NCBI RefSeq assembly: GCF_020783315.1
Contig: NZ_CP086063.1
Coordinates: 3,088,501-3,152,500, forward strand
Length of the DNA: 64,000 bases
Source: Ferruginibacter lapsinanis
Lineage (GTDB): Bacteria > Bacteroidota > Bacteroidia > Chitinophagales > Chitinophagaceae
Direction: 5' to 3'
Shown: piece after piece, positions 42,082 to 51,777 of the stretch
How the letters are laid out: every line of letters starts with the position of its first letter
Numbering within the stretch: the stretch's first letter is position 1
Notes under the pieces: model-generated
Seen by the model: only the letters and a program-made list of their open reading frames with translations
Told to the model about the DNA's origin: nothing
Databases searched by the model: none
Program-made: the position numbers and the translations under genes

Positions 42082-45000
42082 TTAGTAAATTACCTTGATA
42101 TTGCTTTTGCTATGATCAGGATTTATTATCTCTAATTGGTAGGTGCCCCGGTGATCAATTCTTCCAATAATCATATTGCTTATGTAATCATCAGCAACAA
42201 CAGTTATTTGTTCAGACAATAATTCTTGCCCTTGCATATTAAATAATCTGAATTTATACTCACCTTTAGGCACATTTTTAAATGCTACTTCAATTTCCCC
42301 ATTGTTCAATGGATTTGCAACTAAAGAAATTAAGGCCTCTCCCCCAGCTCTTACTTTTACAACACTACTATAAGCTTTAGCTCCGGCCTGATTGATACTA
42401 ATGATCCTGTAGTAATTAATTTTGTTGAGTAATACCTCATTATCCAGAAAACTATATCTTCCATTTTGAAGAACATCTGGTGTAACAGTCTGTACAGGTG
42501 AAAATATTTGACCGTCTGAAGACTTTTCAATTTGATACTGACTAATATTAATTTCATTTTCTACCTTCCATTCTACTAATGCTTTACCTGATTGCATCGA
42601 TGCTTTTACATTTGTGAACCTAACCGGCAAAGTGGTTGATGGTTTTAATACAATCATAAAACGATCTGACCGATTGGATTGAGCATCTGTAGTTATATCA
42701 AAAGAATAAAATGTAGTGTCGGTATTTCCGATCATGATCGGAGTATTTGTATTCAGATATCTATCTATCAGCGTAGCTTCAACATCAGGTACAAAATCAG
42801 TTGTTGTTAATATAAGCTCATGAGATACTTTTTGTAATGAAGACAACGCCAAAAATATAGTATCCACATTACTGATAGTGGCTTCTTTACTTATTGCCAG
42901 TTGAAAACCATCTTTTGCAATTCTGATTGCTCCTGTACTGCTTCCTATAGGAGATACAACATCCTCTTCCTTGTCTACAGATGTATTATAAGAAGCGTTA
43001 TACAAATTCAATGTGCCGTCTATTGAGGTATACCCAGATTCTGCGGTATTGTAAAATGCCAGATTAACCCTGAAAAAAGATACTATATCTCCCATAGGCC
43101 TGTTGTTTCTAATTGGACGGCTTTGAATTCCATCCAGAGAACTTACACCTGATACCTTATCAGATTCATGGAATACTACTGATGAGGAACCCAGGTTATC
43201 TGCTAAAAATGCTTCCCCTGATTCTACTGTGCCGGGATTTGTCCAGGTGGTTACCGGTGAATTAGATGTAGTATAAGTAGTACCACTAATCCATGTAAAC
43301 GGAATATATTTTCCGGTACTAGAATAACTAGAAAACGCTTTGGGATCCCATAACTTAAAATTCTTTTTTGTTACACCTCCAACATTAACATTGGTCATGT
43401 TGATCTGACAAGCGTAAGGATTTCCAATTAAGTTGTTTTTGCCAGATAATACAGTTGTTGTTACATCCCCTATATTAATTTTTCCTCTTGGTTCTAATAT
43501 TGTAGTGGAAGCTGGTACATATTGATTTCCTATAACAAACCCTCTGTCTCCTCTCACAAATAAAGACCATGCCGGCTTACTCATTAATCTGGTAGATTTG
43601 GTATCGGATGGATATCCCCAAACGGTGGTATTGCCTGTGTTATCATACCATTTAATTGATGCTCCGCTGGTTCCATCATCAAAACCACTAGCTTCATCAT
43701 AAGTACCTGAATTTTTAGTAATTTGTGTACCAAAGCCTGGCCAGGACGTAAGCCCACACCATGTTCCTGCTTTAGATGGCCATGGATTATATAGTTGAGG
43801 ATTTGTTTTAACTGGATTCGAAACGCCTTCCTGCCATGCATCATTTATTGTCAACGGGTCCGATGCTTGCAACGGTGCTGTTAAAAATCGCCATGAACGT
43901 TGCGTTGATTGGTTGTAGATAAATCTTTGTGCAACAAATCTACCATTGTAATTATAGTTGATCACAACATTTGCAGGGGTTGCTATCGGAGCAACATCTG
44001 CAGTACGATAAAGATTTGATACGATCACAATATTGCTATCACCAAGACTCAACGTTCCTTTAGTTAAAAATAATTCTCTGGTAATAACAATGGTCGATGT
44101 ATCATTAGTAAGGGTATTAGTTGTATTTGTTTTATCCAATTTCAGATAAGGAAATGTTTCTCCACCAAAAGCGCCATTGATATCTCTCGTAATATTTCGA
44201 GGAGCTTTGATTGTACTTGCATCTGTACCAAAAAAAGTTACAGCTCTCGCTTTAATATTTGATGTAATATCTGAAATAACCGTCTGTGTATTTGCAGCTG
44301 TAAATCCTGCTCCTGTTTCATTCGGATCAAAAATACTTGTTTTGCCAGTTCTTGTCCAATTTCGACCAACCAAAATATCTCCAACAAAAGGATTGTTTGA
44401 TGTAGTTCCATGTCCCAGTTTTAATGCCCCTGCTATAATTATATCTCTGCCAATGGTTAAATGATTACCTGTTTGATCCATCACATTCATATCAAGGGTT
44501 GAACCGGCTTCTATCGTCAGATCATTTGCAATCGCCCTGTCGGAGGTAATACCACTTGCAATTGATCCGTTGGCTATGTTCAATGTAGAATTGCCTTTTA
44601 TGGTAACATTATATGGATAGCCTGGTGTAGTACCTGCCGTTTGAACTCCTACCGCATCCCAATCTCTGTTTCTATCAAAAGCTGATGCACTGTGATTATT
44701 ATAGATTAATGTGGATCCCACCCCATATACACAATGCCCGTTAGCACTATTAGTTGAATTGACATCTGCAATAAAACCGCCATTGTAAGCTGCTACACCT
44801 AATAACTCAAGTTTATATCCGATAGTAGTAATATCTGTTGGAGCAAAGCCTATATTCGTATTCACTGACACATAATTGTCGAATAATAGTTTACCGCCAT
44901 TAATAGTATTTACTTCTACCCCTGCAACCCCTCCACGGAAAGTACCTCTTAAATTAAAAGTGCCGTCTGCGATGGTTGACAAAATAGTTTTCGTTTCACC

Positions 45001-47835
45001 TCCTGATGCTCCATCTACTAATATTGCGGCCCTTGCATTTGCTGAACCTGTACCGCCGGCTCCTCCATTCATTGTAAATATTTGCCCATTGATATCTAAC
45101 TTACCAGCATTTTTTATTGTTAAAGTAGTAACACCAATATTAGTTGCAGGAGCAGGATCATCAATTGATACATTAGTTGCAGGACTATTTGATAAAACAA
45201 GATTTCCTGTAGTTTTATCAATGATCATTGCGCTAAAATACTCGGTACCACCTCCAGTTCGTGTTATTAGTTGATTTCCGCATGTGCCATTAAAAGTTAT
45301 CGATTTTCCATTATTAGTTTGTTGTGTACCGGTGGTAAAATTGCCAATGATATTTATATTAGTGTTTAAGACTACAGTTCCTATTAAGGATAGATTCGGA
45401 AAAGTTGGTACTGCAGTCCCAGAAATTGTACCTGTACCTAAGAAATTCACTGTGCCATTACAGTTAGTAGAACTAAAGCTTCCATTATTAGTGATACTTC
45501 CTCCATTGCTTATAGATAAAGTATAAGCTCCGCTAATTACTATACCTCCTGTTCCGGTAGTAGTAATAGAATTTGCAGAAGCATTTGCAGTAGCTATAGA
45601 AATTGTAACTCCGTTAGGTACGGAAATATTTGATGCAGAAGTGGGAATGCCACCACACCAATTAGCAGCATTATTCCAATCACCTGTAGTACCTCCAATC
45701 CAAGTTCCTGGTGTACCGCAAGTTGGTGTATAAGAATAAACTGCAGGAATTGTATTTTGGAAAGTATATGTAGTAGTAGCAAATCCTTCGGTACCTGTAT
45801 TTCCATTCCATGCACCAATAATATATTTTACCAACACCCCTGTATTAGCTGATGCCGGAATAGTGCCCGTAATAATTTGTTTATTTGATCCATCGGTACA
45901 AACTACAGAAGAAAATGCAACAAATGTGGATGTGCCGGAAGCAACACCTCTTGTCCCTCCGGGTGTTGTGCCATCAGTAGTATAATATATACCTGTATTT
46001 GTATATTGTCCCGATAACTCAATATTCCAATCTACAATTAAAGGCGATCCAATAGCCGGGGTAGTTTGATTCCAATATTTGGCTGTACTACCTGAGCAAT
46101 CATTTGTTACTGCTGTATTGCTAGATTGATGTACAATATAATTTGGTGGAGGTGTTCTTTGTCCAACTTGAAAAACACCTAAGGCAAATGCAGCTCCACT
46201 AAAGCTGGCGGAAGTAGAAGTTGCAGATCCACTATTATATGTCCATGTACCACCAGCTTTATCTCCTACACTAAAAGTAGTAGGTGTAGCACTTACATCT
46301 AAATCTCCTGATAAATATGTAAACGTACCACTTGTAAAGCCCCCTGTTACTGCCGTCCCTGTCAATGTCCAGGTTCTGTTTGCAGTATTTGATGCAGCAA
46401 AATTTGTATTACCTGCTGTCACATCTGCATGATCTCCACTTGTAGTACTTGCTGTTACATTCAATGCTTGTGAACTAAAATTTACCACTATAGGTTCGTA
46501 ACCATTTGCGTCCCCAATATCAAAAGTAGCAGTAGTTGTTGTTTTATTAATCGTTTCAAAACCTTGTATATATCTTGAGGATGATGCCCCACTAACTGAT
46601 CCTGTAATGGTGATACCAGCCCCCCCTAAAGCAGTATTAATTAATTTGCCGGCAGTAAAAGTTAATGTACCACTAACCGAAGCCAGCGAGGTTTGTGTAA
46701 CACCTGCACTATTATTTATAATTAAATTGTTTGCACCTGTAAACCCATTACCGGTTACCTGTGCTGATGCGCCATTAAAAGTATAATTGGCTCCGGTGCT
46801 GTAGGTACGGGTTCCTGTTACTTGAATGGTACCAAAAGCACCAGTAGCAGTTGTGGTTAGAGCGCCAGTTGAATTAGTGTTAGCAGTGATGATACTTGAA
46901 CCTGTAGGTAAATAAAAATTTGCTGAAGTACCTGATATAATAAAGGTTTGTGCATCTAGAGTTGCTCCTGCCGAAACTGTAAAATCAGAAGAATTTCCCA
47001 ATGGAACATTGGACAACAACTGTACTGTATTAGTAGAAGACCCTGTACCAACTGTGTAAATAATTGGATTAGTATTGATACCAGCAGCAGTTGTAGTAAA
47101 TGTTTGTGCTCCACTAGATTTTACAAATTTGATATAGGCCATCGCTCCACCTGTTGATTGTAACGACCCTGTAGAGCTTACGGAAAAGTTTCCACCTAGC
47201 GATAAAGTTGAATATCCTGAAGATACACCGCTGTTCAAATTGAAAGTGCCACCACCAGATAAAGAATAATCTCCAGACACATTTACCTGCACATTTACAG
47301 CAGTAGTATTATTTGTTACTGTTACTGTACCTCCCGATTGAGAATAGCTACCAAAGTTATAAACAGAAGCGGATGTTCCGGTAGTAAATATCATATTACC
47401 TCCACTCACCACAAATGCGCCTACATTCATTGTAAGTGCTGTATTACCGGTAAATCTAAGAGAGCCTGTACCAGTGTTTTGACATGTAAATGTTCCATTA
47501 ACAGTGGTAAGCCCACCACTAAAATTCAAGGATGATGTTTGCCCTGAGCTATTCCATGTAAAATTTGAAAAAGATTGTGTAACCCCTGTTGTGATGGCTG
47601 TAGAAACAGCACCAGTGATCTCACAAGTTGATCCCGTATTCCATGTCATGGTAGGAATTGTACCTGATGTTGTTCCGTGTCTATATGTACCTGTAGCTGT
47701 AACCGTAGCTGTTCCGTTTACAGTAAAAACAGATGCTCCTCCTCCCTGATTACCTATATCAAGAATTCCAGCAATAGATGCAGTATTACTTGCCGCAAGT
47801 ACAAAAGTTGTAACAGAAGTATTATATAAGTTCAA
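42082..47835 (-). CDS. C-terminal part of a giant T9SS type A surface protein (split by frameshift)
   Basis: A 1917-residue open frame that continues the gene beginning at 48947. It is separated from that part by one base in a run of ten C at 47904-47913 (ten G on the coding strand); the listed start at 47835 is only a TTG. The first part is a long array of short beta-helix-like Gly/Thr/Ser-rich repeats (for example SGGTVTVTNNTTAVNVQVNV). Mid-protein WxG-type segments follow (TWIGGTTGDWNNAANWCGG), then a fibronectin-like region (VEWKVENEINISQYQIEKSS). The C-terminal type A sorting domain includes GEYKFRLFNMQGQELLSEQI. It is therefore a T9SS-exported surface protein, presumably adhesive. Confidence 0.85.
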   Translation of the reverse strand: MNLYNTSVTTFVLAASNTASIAGILDIGNQGGGASVFTVNGTATVTATGTYRHGTTSGTIPTMTWNTGSTCEITGAVSTAITTGVTQSFSNFTWNSSGQTSSLNFSGGLTTVNGTFTCQNTGTGSLRFTGNTALTMNVGAFVVSGGNMIFTTGTSASVYNFGSYSQSGGTVTVTNNTTAVNVQVNVSGDYSLSGGGTFNLNSGVSSGYSTLSLGGNFSVSSTGSLQSTGGAMAYIKFVKSSGAQTFTTTAAGINTNPIIYTVGTGSSTNTVQLLSNVPLGNSSDFTVSAGATLDAQTFIISGTSANFYLPTGSSIITANTNSTGALTTTATGAFGTIQVTGTRTYSTGANYTFNGASAQVTGNGFTGANNLIINNSAGVTQTSLASVSGTLTFTAGKLINTALGGAGITITGSVSGASSSRYIQGFETINKTTTTATFDIGDANGYEPIVVNFSSQALNVTASTTSGDHADVTAGNTNFAASNTANRTWTLTGTAVTGGFTSGTFTYLSGDLDVSATPTTFSVGDKAGGTWTYNSGSATSTSASFSGAAFALGVFQVGQRTPPPNYIVHQSSNTAVTNDCSGSTAKYWNQTTPAIGSPLIVDWNIELSGQYTNTGIYYTTDGTTPGGTRGVASGTSTFVAFSSVVCTDGSNKQIITGTIPASANTGVLVKYIIGAWNGNTGTEGFATTTYTFQNTIPAVYSYTPTCGTPGTWIGGTTGDWNNAANWCGGIPTSASNISVPNGVTISIATANASANSITTTGTGGIVISGAYTLSISNGGSITNNGSFSSTNCNGTVNFLGTGTISGTAVPTFPNLSLIGTVVLNTNINIIGNFTTGTQQTNNGKSITFNGTCGNQLITRTGGGTEYFSAMIIDKTTGNLVLSNSPATNVSIDDPAPATNIGVTTLTIKNAGKLDINGQIFTMNGGAGGTGSANARAAILVDGASGGETKTILSTIADGTFNLRGTFRGGVAGVEVNTINGGKLLFDNYVSVNTNIGFAPTDITTIGYKLELLGVAAYNGGFIADVNSTNSANGHCVYGVGSTLIYNNHSASAFDRNRDWDAVGVQTAGTTPGYPYNVTIKGNSTLNIANGSIASGITSDRAIANDLTIEAGSTLDMNVMDQTGNHLTIGRDIIIAGALKLGHGTTSNNPFVGDILVGRNWTRTGKTSIFDPNETGAGFTAANTQTVISDITSNIKARAVTFFGTDASTIKAPRNITRDINGAFGGETFPYLKLDKTNTTNTLTNDTSTIVITRELFLTKGTLSLGDSNIVIVSNLYRTADVAPIATPANVVINYNYNGRFVAQRFIYNQSTQRSWRFLTAPLQASDPLTINDAWQEGVSNPVKTNPQLYNPWPSKAGTWCGLTSWPGFGTQITKNSGTYDEASGFDDGTSGASIKWYDNTGNTTVWGYPSDTKSTRLMSKPAWSLFVRGDRGFVIGNQYVPASTTILEPRGKINIGDVTTTVLSGKNNLIGNPYACQINMTNVNVGGVTKKNFKLWDPKAFSSYSSTGKYIPFTWISGTTYTTSNSPVTTWTNPGTVESGEAFLADNLGSSSVVFHESDKVSGVSSLDGIQSRPIRNNRPMGDIVSFFRVNLAFYNTAESGYTSIDGTLNLYNASYNTSVDKEEDVVSPIGSSTGAIRIAKDGFQLAISKEATISNVDTIFLALSSLQKVSHELILTTTDFVPDVEATLIDRYLNTNTPIMIGNTDTTFYSFDITTDAQSNRSDRFMIVLKPSTTLPVRFTNVKASMQSGKALVEWKVENEINISQYQIEKSSDGQIFSPVQTVTPDVLQNGRYSFLDNEVLLNKINYYRIISINQAGAKAYSSVVKVRAGGEALISLVANPLNNGEIEVAFKNVPKGEYKFRLFNMQGQELLSEQITVVADDYISNMIIGRIDHRGTYQLEIINPDHSKSNIKVIY

Positions 47836-47882
47836 TGTACTTCCTGCTTGAATATCTATATCGCTGCCTGCAAGAGCGCCGC

Positions 47883-48947
47883 CTATAGTAAAAGTTCTGT
47901 TAGCCCCCCCCCCGTAATTTTAAAAGTTACATTATTTCTTAATATCCATTGACCATAAACTGTTGATGAGCTACTTGGAACGGCAACAGATACAGGACCG
48001 GTAGCCCCACTACCTACATTACTTCCATCCATTATTAAGATATCAGATGTTGTAAAAGTTATATTTGCCCCACTTGCTCCTATCGCAGAACCGCCTACCC
48101 CAATATTACTCCAATTAGATTTATCATTAAATGCATTAGATGGTGCGGTGCCCCCCACCCAATAAAATACATTCCCTGCAGTTACTGTATAACTATAATT
48201 ACTACCACCACTGTTATTTAAGTTGATCGTTCTAAAATCTGCATCAGTTCCGTTTGCAAGAGGACCATCAGATCCGCCAACAGTACCACTACCTGATGTG
48301 AAAACATAATACTGAACTGTTGTACCTCCTGCTTGTGCAGGTATTGTTCCAGTATATGTTGTACCTGAACCAGTCATTGCTACTACGGTTGATGTGGAGA
48401 AAGAATTGGTTGAGTACCTCAGGTAAACCGCCTGCCCTGTTGCAAAAGATCCAGATAAGGTAGCCGTAACAGTTACTGCCTGGTTTGCATAAACACCGGC
48501 ACCACTTGTAGGTACCTGAGCAACTGATGATACAGTTTGAATAGTCCCTTGAATAACAAATGCAATACTCTTACTAATACCAGTGTTAAGGCCATCGGTT
48601 TTAAAAACAACATTAGAAGAGGCTGTCGGTAGGTTAACTTTCCAGGCATTAGCGCCACCGCAATTCCCATTAGGGGTAGTAACTGTAACGCTATGAGTAA
48701 AAGGATCGCCATTAGCATTCGGCTGATACTCACCACAAGGAGTCCCATCGCCATAAAACCTAAAGTATTTATCACCAGAGGTACTTACTGACTTGGTGAT
48801 TATTAAAGAGCCTCCAACAGAAGAACTCATTGACTGCCCCGCCCCCCAGGAGCCTCCGACAAAATCACCAGAATTAAGAGAGTTTTGAGCAGTAATGCTT
48901 AGGATAAAAATGGTTGATAGAAACGCAGTAAGCAATAATTTTTTCAT
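47883..48947 (-). CDS. N-terminal part of the same giant surface protein
   Basis: A 354-residue frame that starts with signal peptide MKKLLLTAFLSTIFILSITAQ. It contains a chitobiase-like/FN3-type region (VYANQAVTVTATLSGSFATG, YTGTIPAQAGGTTVQYYVF) and a first WVGG-type segment (VFYWVGGTAPSNAFNDKSNW). It stops seven codons after the G10 tract (ITGGGLTELLL then TAG). If one G is added, the frame reads ITGGGANRTFTIGGALAGSD and continues into the 42082 ORF. The summed length 48947-42082 plus one base is 2289 codons, which would give one protein of 2288 residues. As written, only a truncated exported fragment is made. Confidence 0.85.
   Translation of the reverse strand: MKKLLLTAFLSTIFILSITAQNSLNSGDFVGGSWGAGQSMSSSVGGSLIITKSVSTSGDKYFRFYGDGTPCGEYQPNANGDPFTHSVTVTTPNGNCGGANAWKVNLPTASSNVVFKTDGLNTGISKSIAFVIQGTIQTVSSVAQVPTSGAGVYANQAVTVTATLSGSFATGQAVYLRYSTNSFSTSTVVAMTGSGTTYTGTIPAQAGGTTVQYYVFTSGSGTVGGSDGPLANGTDADFRTINLNNSGGSNYSYTVTAGNVFYWVGGTAPSNAFNDKSNWSNIGVGGSAIGASGANITFTTSDILIMDGSNVGSGATGPVSVAVPSSSSTVYGQWILRNNVTFKITGGGLTELLL
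47904..47913. repeat. homopolymer run of ten C (G10 in the coding strand)
   Basis: A mononucleotide tract of ten bases at the exact point where the reading frame of the giant surface protein is lost. Such tracts slip during replication and are also common sequencing-error sites. Confidence 0.95.
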
Positions 48948-49150
48948 ACTAATTTATTAAGGCATAGAATATTTTAAATAATAAATAATTATGCAATAGA
49001 TTTCCTGGAAGAAATTTTTTGTTGCACAATGATTTTGCAAACAGCATTACTATTTGCATTTTTGGTGCTTAATAAAATAAGGTAAAATAAAAGCTTAAGT
49101 AGCTAATAACGAGAGATGTAATTACATGTAAAATGGTTGCATGTATGTAA

Positions 49151-49174
49151 AAAAAAATGCGCCAATTGGCGCAT
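49151..49174 (-). terminator. rho-independent terminator of parC
   Basis: A perfect palindromic stem ATGCGCCAATTGGCGCAT at 49157-49174. On the minus strand it is followed by a run of T. The parC stop codon is at 49180. Confidence 0.9.
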
Positions 49175-49179
49175 AAAAT

Positions 49180-51696
49180 TTATTCAAATAATTCTCCCTG
49201 AGGATTATTGGGGTCTTTTTTCTTTTCCCACTGCATCTCTACACTTTTGGAGTAGTCGGTGAGTTTTGCTCCCAGTGCCTTCCAGCCCATTACTTCCACT
49301 ATATTGGCTACCTTTATTTCCGAACTTCTGGCCTGAGTTCCCCTACCACTTTGAACGGTCAATACAGGTTCGGCATCTGTTGTAACAGCTTCAAGATAAT
49401 TTTCAGCACCTTCTTTGATAAAGAAAAACTTACTATGCAATGTGGTGGTTTCTATCTTAAAGCGTTTTACGCTGAATTGAACTTTTTCTTTATCGTAGTA
49501 TACTGCCGTGATAATTTTTTCTGCATCAAATTTTTCCATCAACAATACTTTGTCAGGATCAAAACGTTGTGTCAATTCCTGATCGGTAATTTCATAATTA
49601 CCATCATTATATATAACCAGGATTCTATCTTCCGCATCAAACTTACCAAGATACTGTCCTTTCTCATCTGTATTTAATCTGCCAAATTTATCATCAAACC
49701 AAAGTTTTTTGGCATCGAGTGTAGATCTCCCTGCTTCTTTAAATTTAACTGTTTTGATGGGATATTTTGTTACCTGGTTACCGATACTGCTTCTTCCTTT
49801 GATCTCCATCTCTTCAAAATAGAAATCCAATTCCTTATTTCTTGCAGAACAATTCGGACTCAATACGATCTTCACCACCTCTGCTTCGCCATTGGCATTT
49901 GCACTGAAATAATGTACTTTACTTTTTTCCGAACCTTTTGTAAGATCATACTCTTTATCCCTGGTGATACCAGTCACATTAAAACGTTTGGCATAGCTAA
50001 CCCCTGTCTTACCGTCAAGATAGATCATATTGTAGGTGGTTCGTTCATCATTTTTTTGAAAAACGGCCACATGTATAATATCTTTTCCAATAAATACTTT
50101 CTCTGATACTTTTACCACTTTCATGATTCCTCCTTTGGTAAAAGCAATGATATCATCAAAGTCTGAAACTTCGGCTATTAATTCATCCTTTTTCAAAGCA
50201 GTTCCTATAAAGCCATCCGCAAAATTCACGTATAACTTAGTATTGGCAATAGCCACAGCCTTCGCTTGTATGGTATCAAATTGTTTTATCTCCGTTTTAC
50301 GCTCTCTTCCTTTACCGAATTTCTTCAACAGATTTTCATAATACGCCACTGCATAATCCGTCAAATTTGCAATATCATGTTTTACTTGTTTGATCTCTGC
50401 TTCCAATGCTTTGATCTGATCATTCAATTCATCAATATCCAGTCTGTAAATTCTACGTACAGGTTTTTCCGTTAGTTTCACAATATCCTCACGGGTAATA
50501 TCTCTCTTTAACTGTTTTTTAAATGGTACAAAAGCTTTATCAATCGCCTCAATTACTTTATCCCAGGTCTCATGCTTTTTTTCTAACTCTTTGTATATCT
50601 TCTCTTCAAAAAATATTTTTTCCAACGAAGTATAATGCCATTTTTCGAGCAATTCTGCAAGGCGTATCTCTAATTCTTTACGTAGTAATTCTTTTGTATT
50701 TTCAGCTGAAATTTTGAGTAACTCTGTTACGCCCAAAAACTGTGGTTTATCTTTTACAATAACACAGGTATTAGGTGAAATGCTTACCTCACAATCGGTG
50801 AATGCATACAGTGCATCGATGGTAATATCAGGAGAAATACCGGCTGCTAATTCAATAATGATTTCAACATCAGCAGCAGTATGATCCGTTACTTTTTTAA
50901 TTTTTATTTTTCCCGAATCATTAGCTTTTACAATGCTCTCCATCAACTGTGTAGTAGTCACACCATAGGGAACACTTCTGATCACCAAAGTCTTTTTATC
51001 CACCTCTTCAATGATCGCTCTTACCCTTACTTTACCCCCACGTTTTCCATCATTGTAATTTGATGCATCCATTATACCTCCAGTAAGAAAGTCTGGCAGT
51101 AATTCAAACTTTTTACCTCGTAGATATTTAATAGAGGATTCGATCAATTCACAAAAGTTATGAGGCAAAATTTTTGTCGCCAAACCAACAGCAATCCCCT
51201 CTGCACCCTGCGCTAATAATAACGGAAACTTCATCGGTAAGGTTACCGGTTCATTTTTTCTGCCATCATAACTTAAAGCCCACTCAGTAGTTTTAGCATT
51301 GAATGCCACTTCTAAGGCAAATTTACTTAGTCGGGCTTCGATATATCTTGCAGCAGCAGCTTCGTCTCCTGTTCGTACATCTCCCCAGTTTCCTTGTGTT
51401 TCTATCAACAGATCTTTTTGCCCCATATTCACCAACGCATCTCCAATACTAGCATCTCCATGCGGATGATATTGCATGGACTGACCTATAATATTAGCCA
51501 CTTTATTGAATCTTCCATCATCCATTTCCTTCATGGCATGAAGAATCCTGCGCTGTACTGGCTTTAAGCCATCTTCAATTGCAGGCACTGCTCTCTCCAA
51601 TATTACATAACTGGCATAATCTAAAAACCAGTTTTTATATTGTCCGCCAATACCGGACTCTGTATGTATGTAGTCTTCTTTGTTTGCTTTTGCCAT
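49180..51696 (-). CDS. parC: DNA topoisomerase IV subunit A
   Basis: An 838-residue type IIA topoisomerase A subunit of the Bacteroidota ParC form. The N-terminal breakage-reunion domain has KPVQRRILHAM (residues 45-55), YHPHGDASIGDALVNMGQ (76-93) and the active-site Tyr118 in ARYIEARL. The C-terminal half is a coiled-coil tower and a beta-pinwheel-like region. With ParE it decatenates chromosomes. The residue aligned with the quinolone-contacting Ser of E. coli ParC is Ala82, with Asp86 in the acidic position. The frame extends to 51750, but ATG at 51696 gives the family N-terminus. parE lies upstream in the same direction, separated by two genes. Confidence 0.95.
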   Translation of the reverse strand: MAKANKEDYIHTESGIGGQYKNWFLDYASYVILERAVPAIEDGLKPVQRRILHAMKEMDDGRFNKVANIIGQSMQYHPHGDASIGDALVNMGQKDLLIETQGNWGDVRTGDEAAAARYIEARLSKFALEVAFNAKTTEWALSYDGRKNEPVTLPMKFPLLLAQGAEGIAVGLATKILPHNFCELIESSIKYLRGKKFELLPDFLTGGIMDASNYNDGKRGGKVRVRAIIEEVDKKTLVIRSVPYGVTTTQLMESIVKANDSGKIKIKKVTDHTAADVEIIIELAAGISPDITIDALYAFTDCEVSISPNTCVIVKDKPQFLGVTELLKISAENTKELLRKELEIRLAELLEKWHYTSLEKIFFEEKIYKELEKKHETWDKVIEAIDKAFVPFKKQLKRDITREDIVKLTEKPVRRIYRLDIDELNDQIKALEAEIKQVKHDIANLTDYAVAYYENLLKKFGKGRERKTEIKQFDTIQAKAVAIANTKLYVNFADGFIGTALKKDELIAEVSDFDDIIAFTKGGIMKVVKVSEKVFIGKDIIHVAVFQKNDERTTYNMIYLDGKTGVSYAKRFNVTGITRDKEYDLTKGSEKSKVHYFSANANGEAEVVKIVLSPNCSARNKELDFYFEEMEIKGRSSIGNQVTKYPIKTVKFKEAGRSTLDAKKLWFDDKFGRLNTDEKGQYLGKFDAEDRILVIYNDGNYEITDQELTQRFDPDKVLLMEKFDAEKIITAVYYDKEKVQFSVKRFKIETTTLHSKFFFIKEGAENYLEAVTTDAEPVLTVQSGRGTQARSSEIKVANIVEVMGWKALGAKLTDYSKSVEMQWEKKKDPNNPQGELFE

Positions 51697-51699
51697 CTT

Positions 51700-51777
51700 T
51701 CGAATTTGGTAATTTGTTAATTTGAAAATTTGGTGATGGACAACCGTCACATCTTTAAATTTTCAAATCATCAGATC
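51700..51777. repeat. AATTTG-rich inverted repeat upstream of parC
   Basis: Repeated AATTTGNNAATTTG units at 51703-51737 face TTTAAATTTTCAAATCATC at 51754-51772. The pattern is a known style of Bacteroidota intergenic repeat. The right arm reaches the last codons of the DUF1835 gene, and the start of parC is adjacent to the left arm. Confidence 0.6.

Noticed and set aside
44876-45526. Plus-strand ORFs of 132 and 80 residues opposite the giant adhesin
   Set aside because: They are the complement of Gly/Thr/Ser-rich repeats, which often stay open on the other strand.
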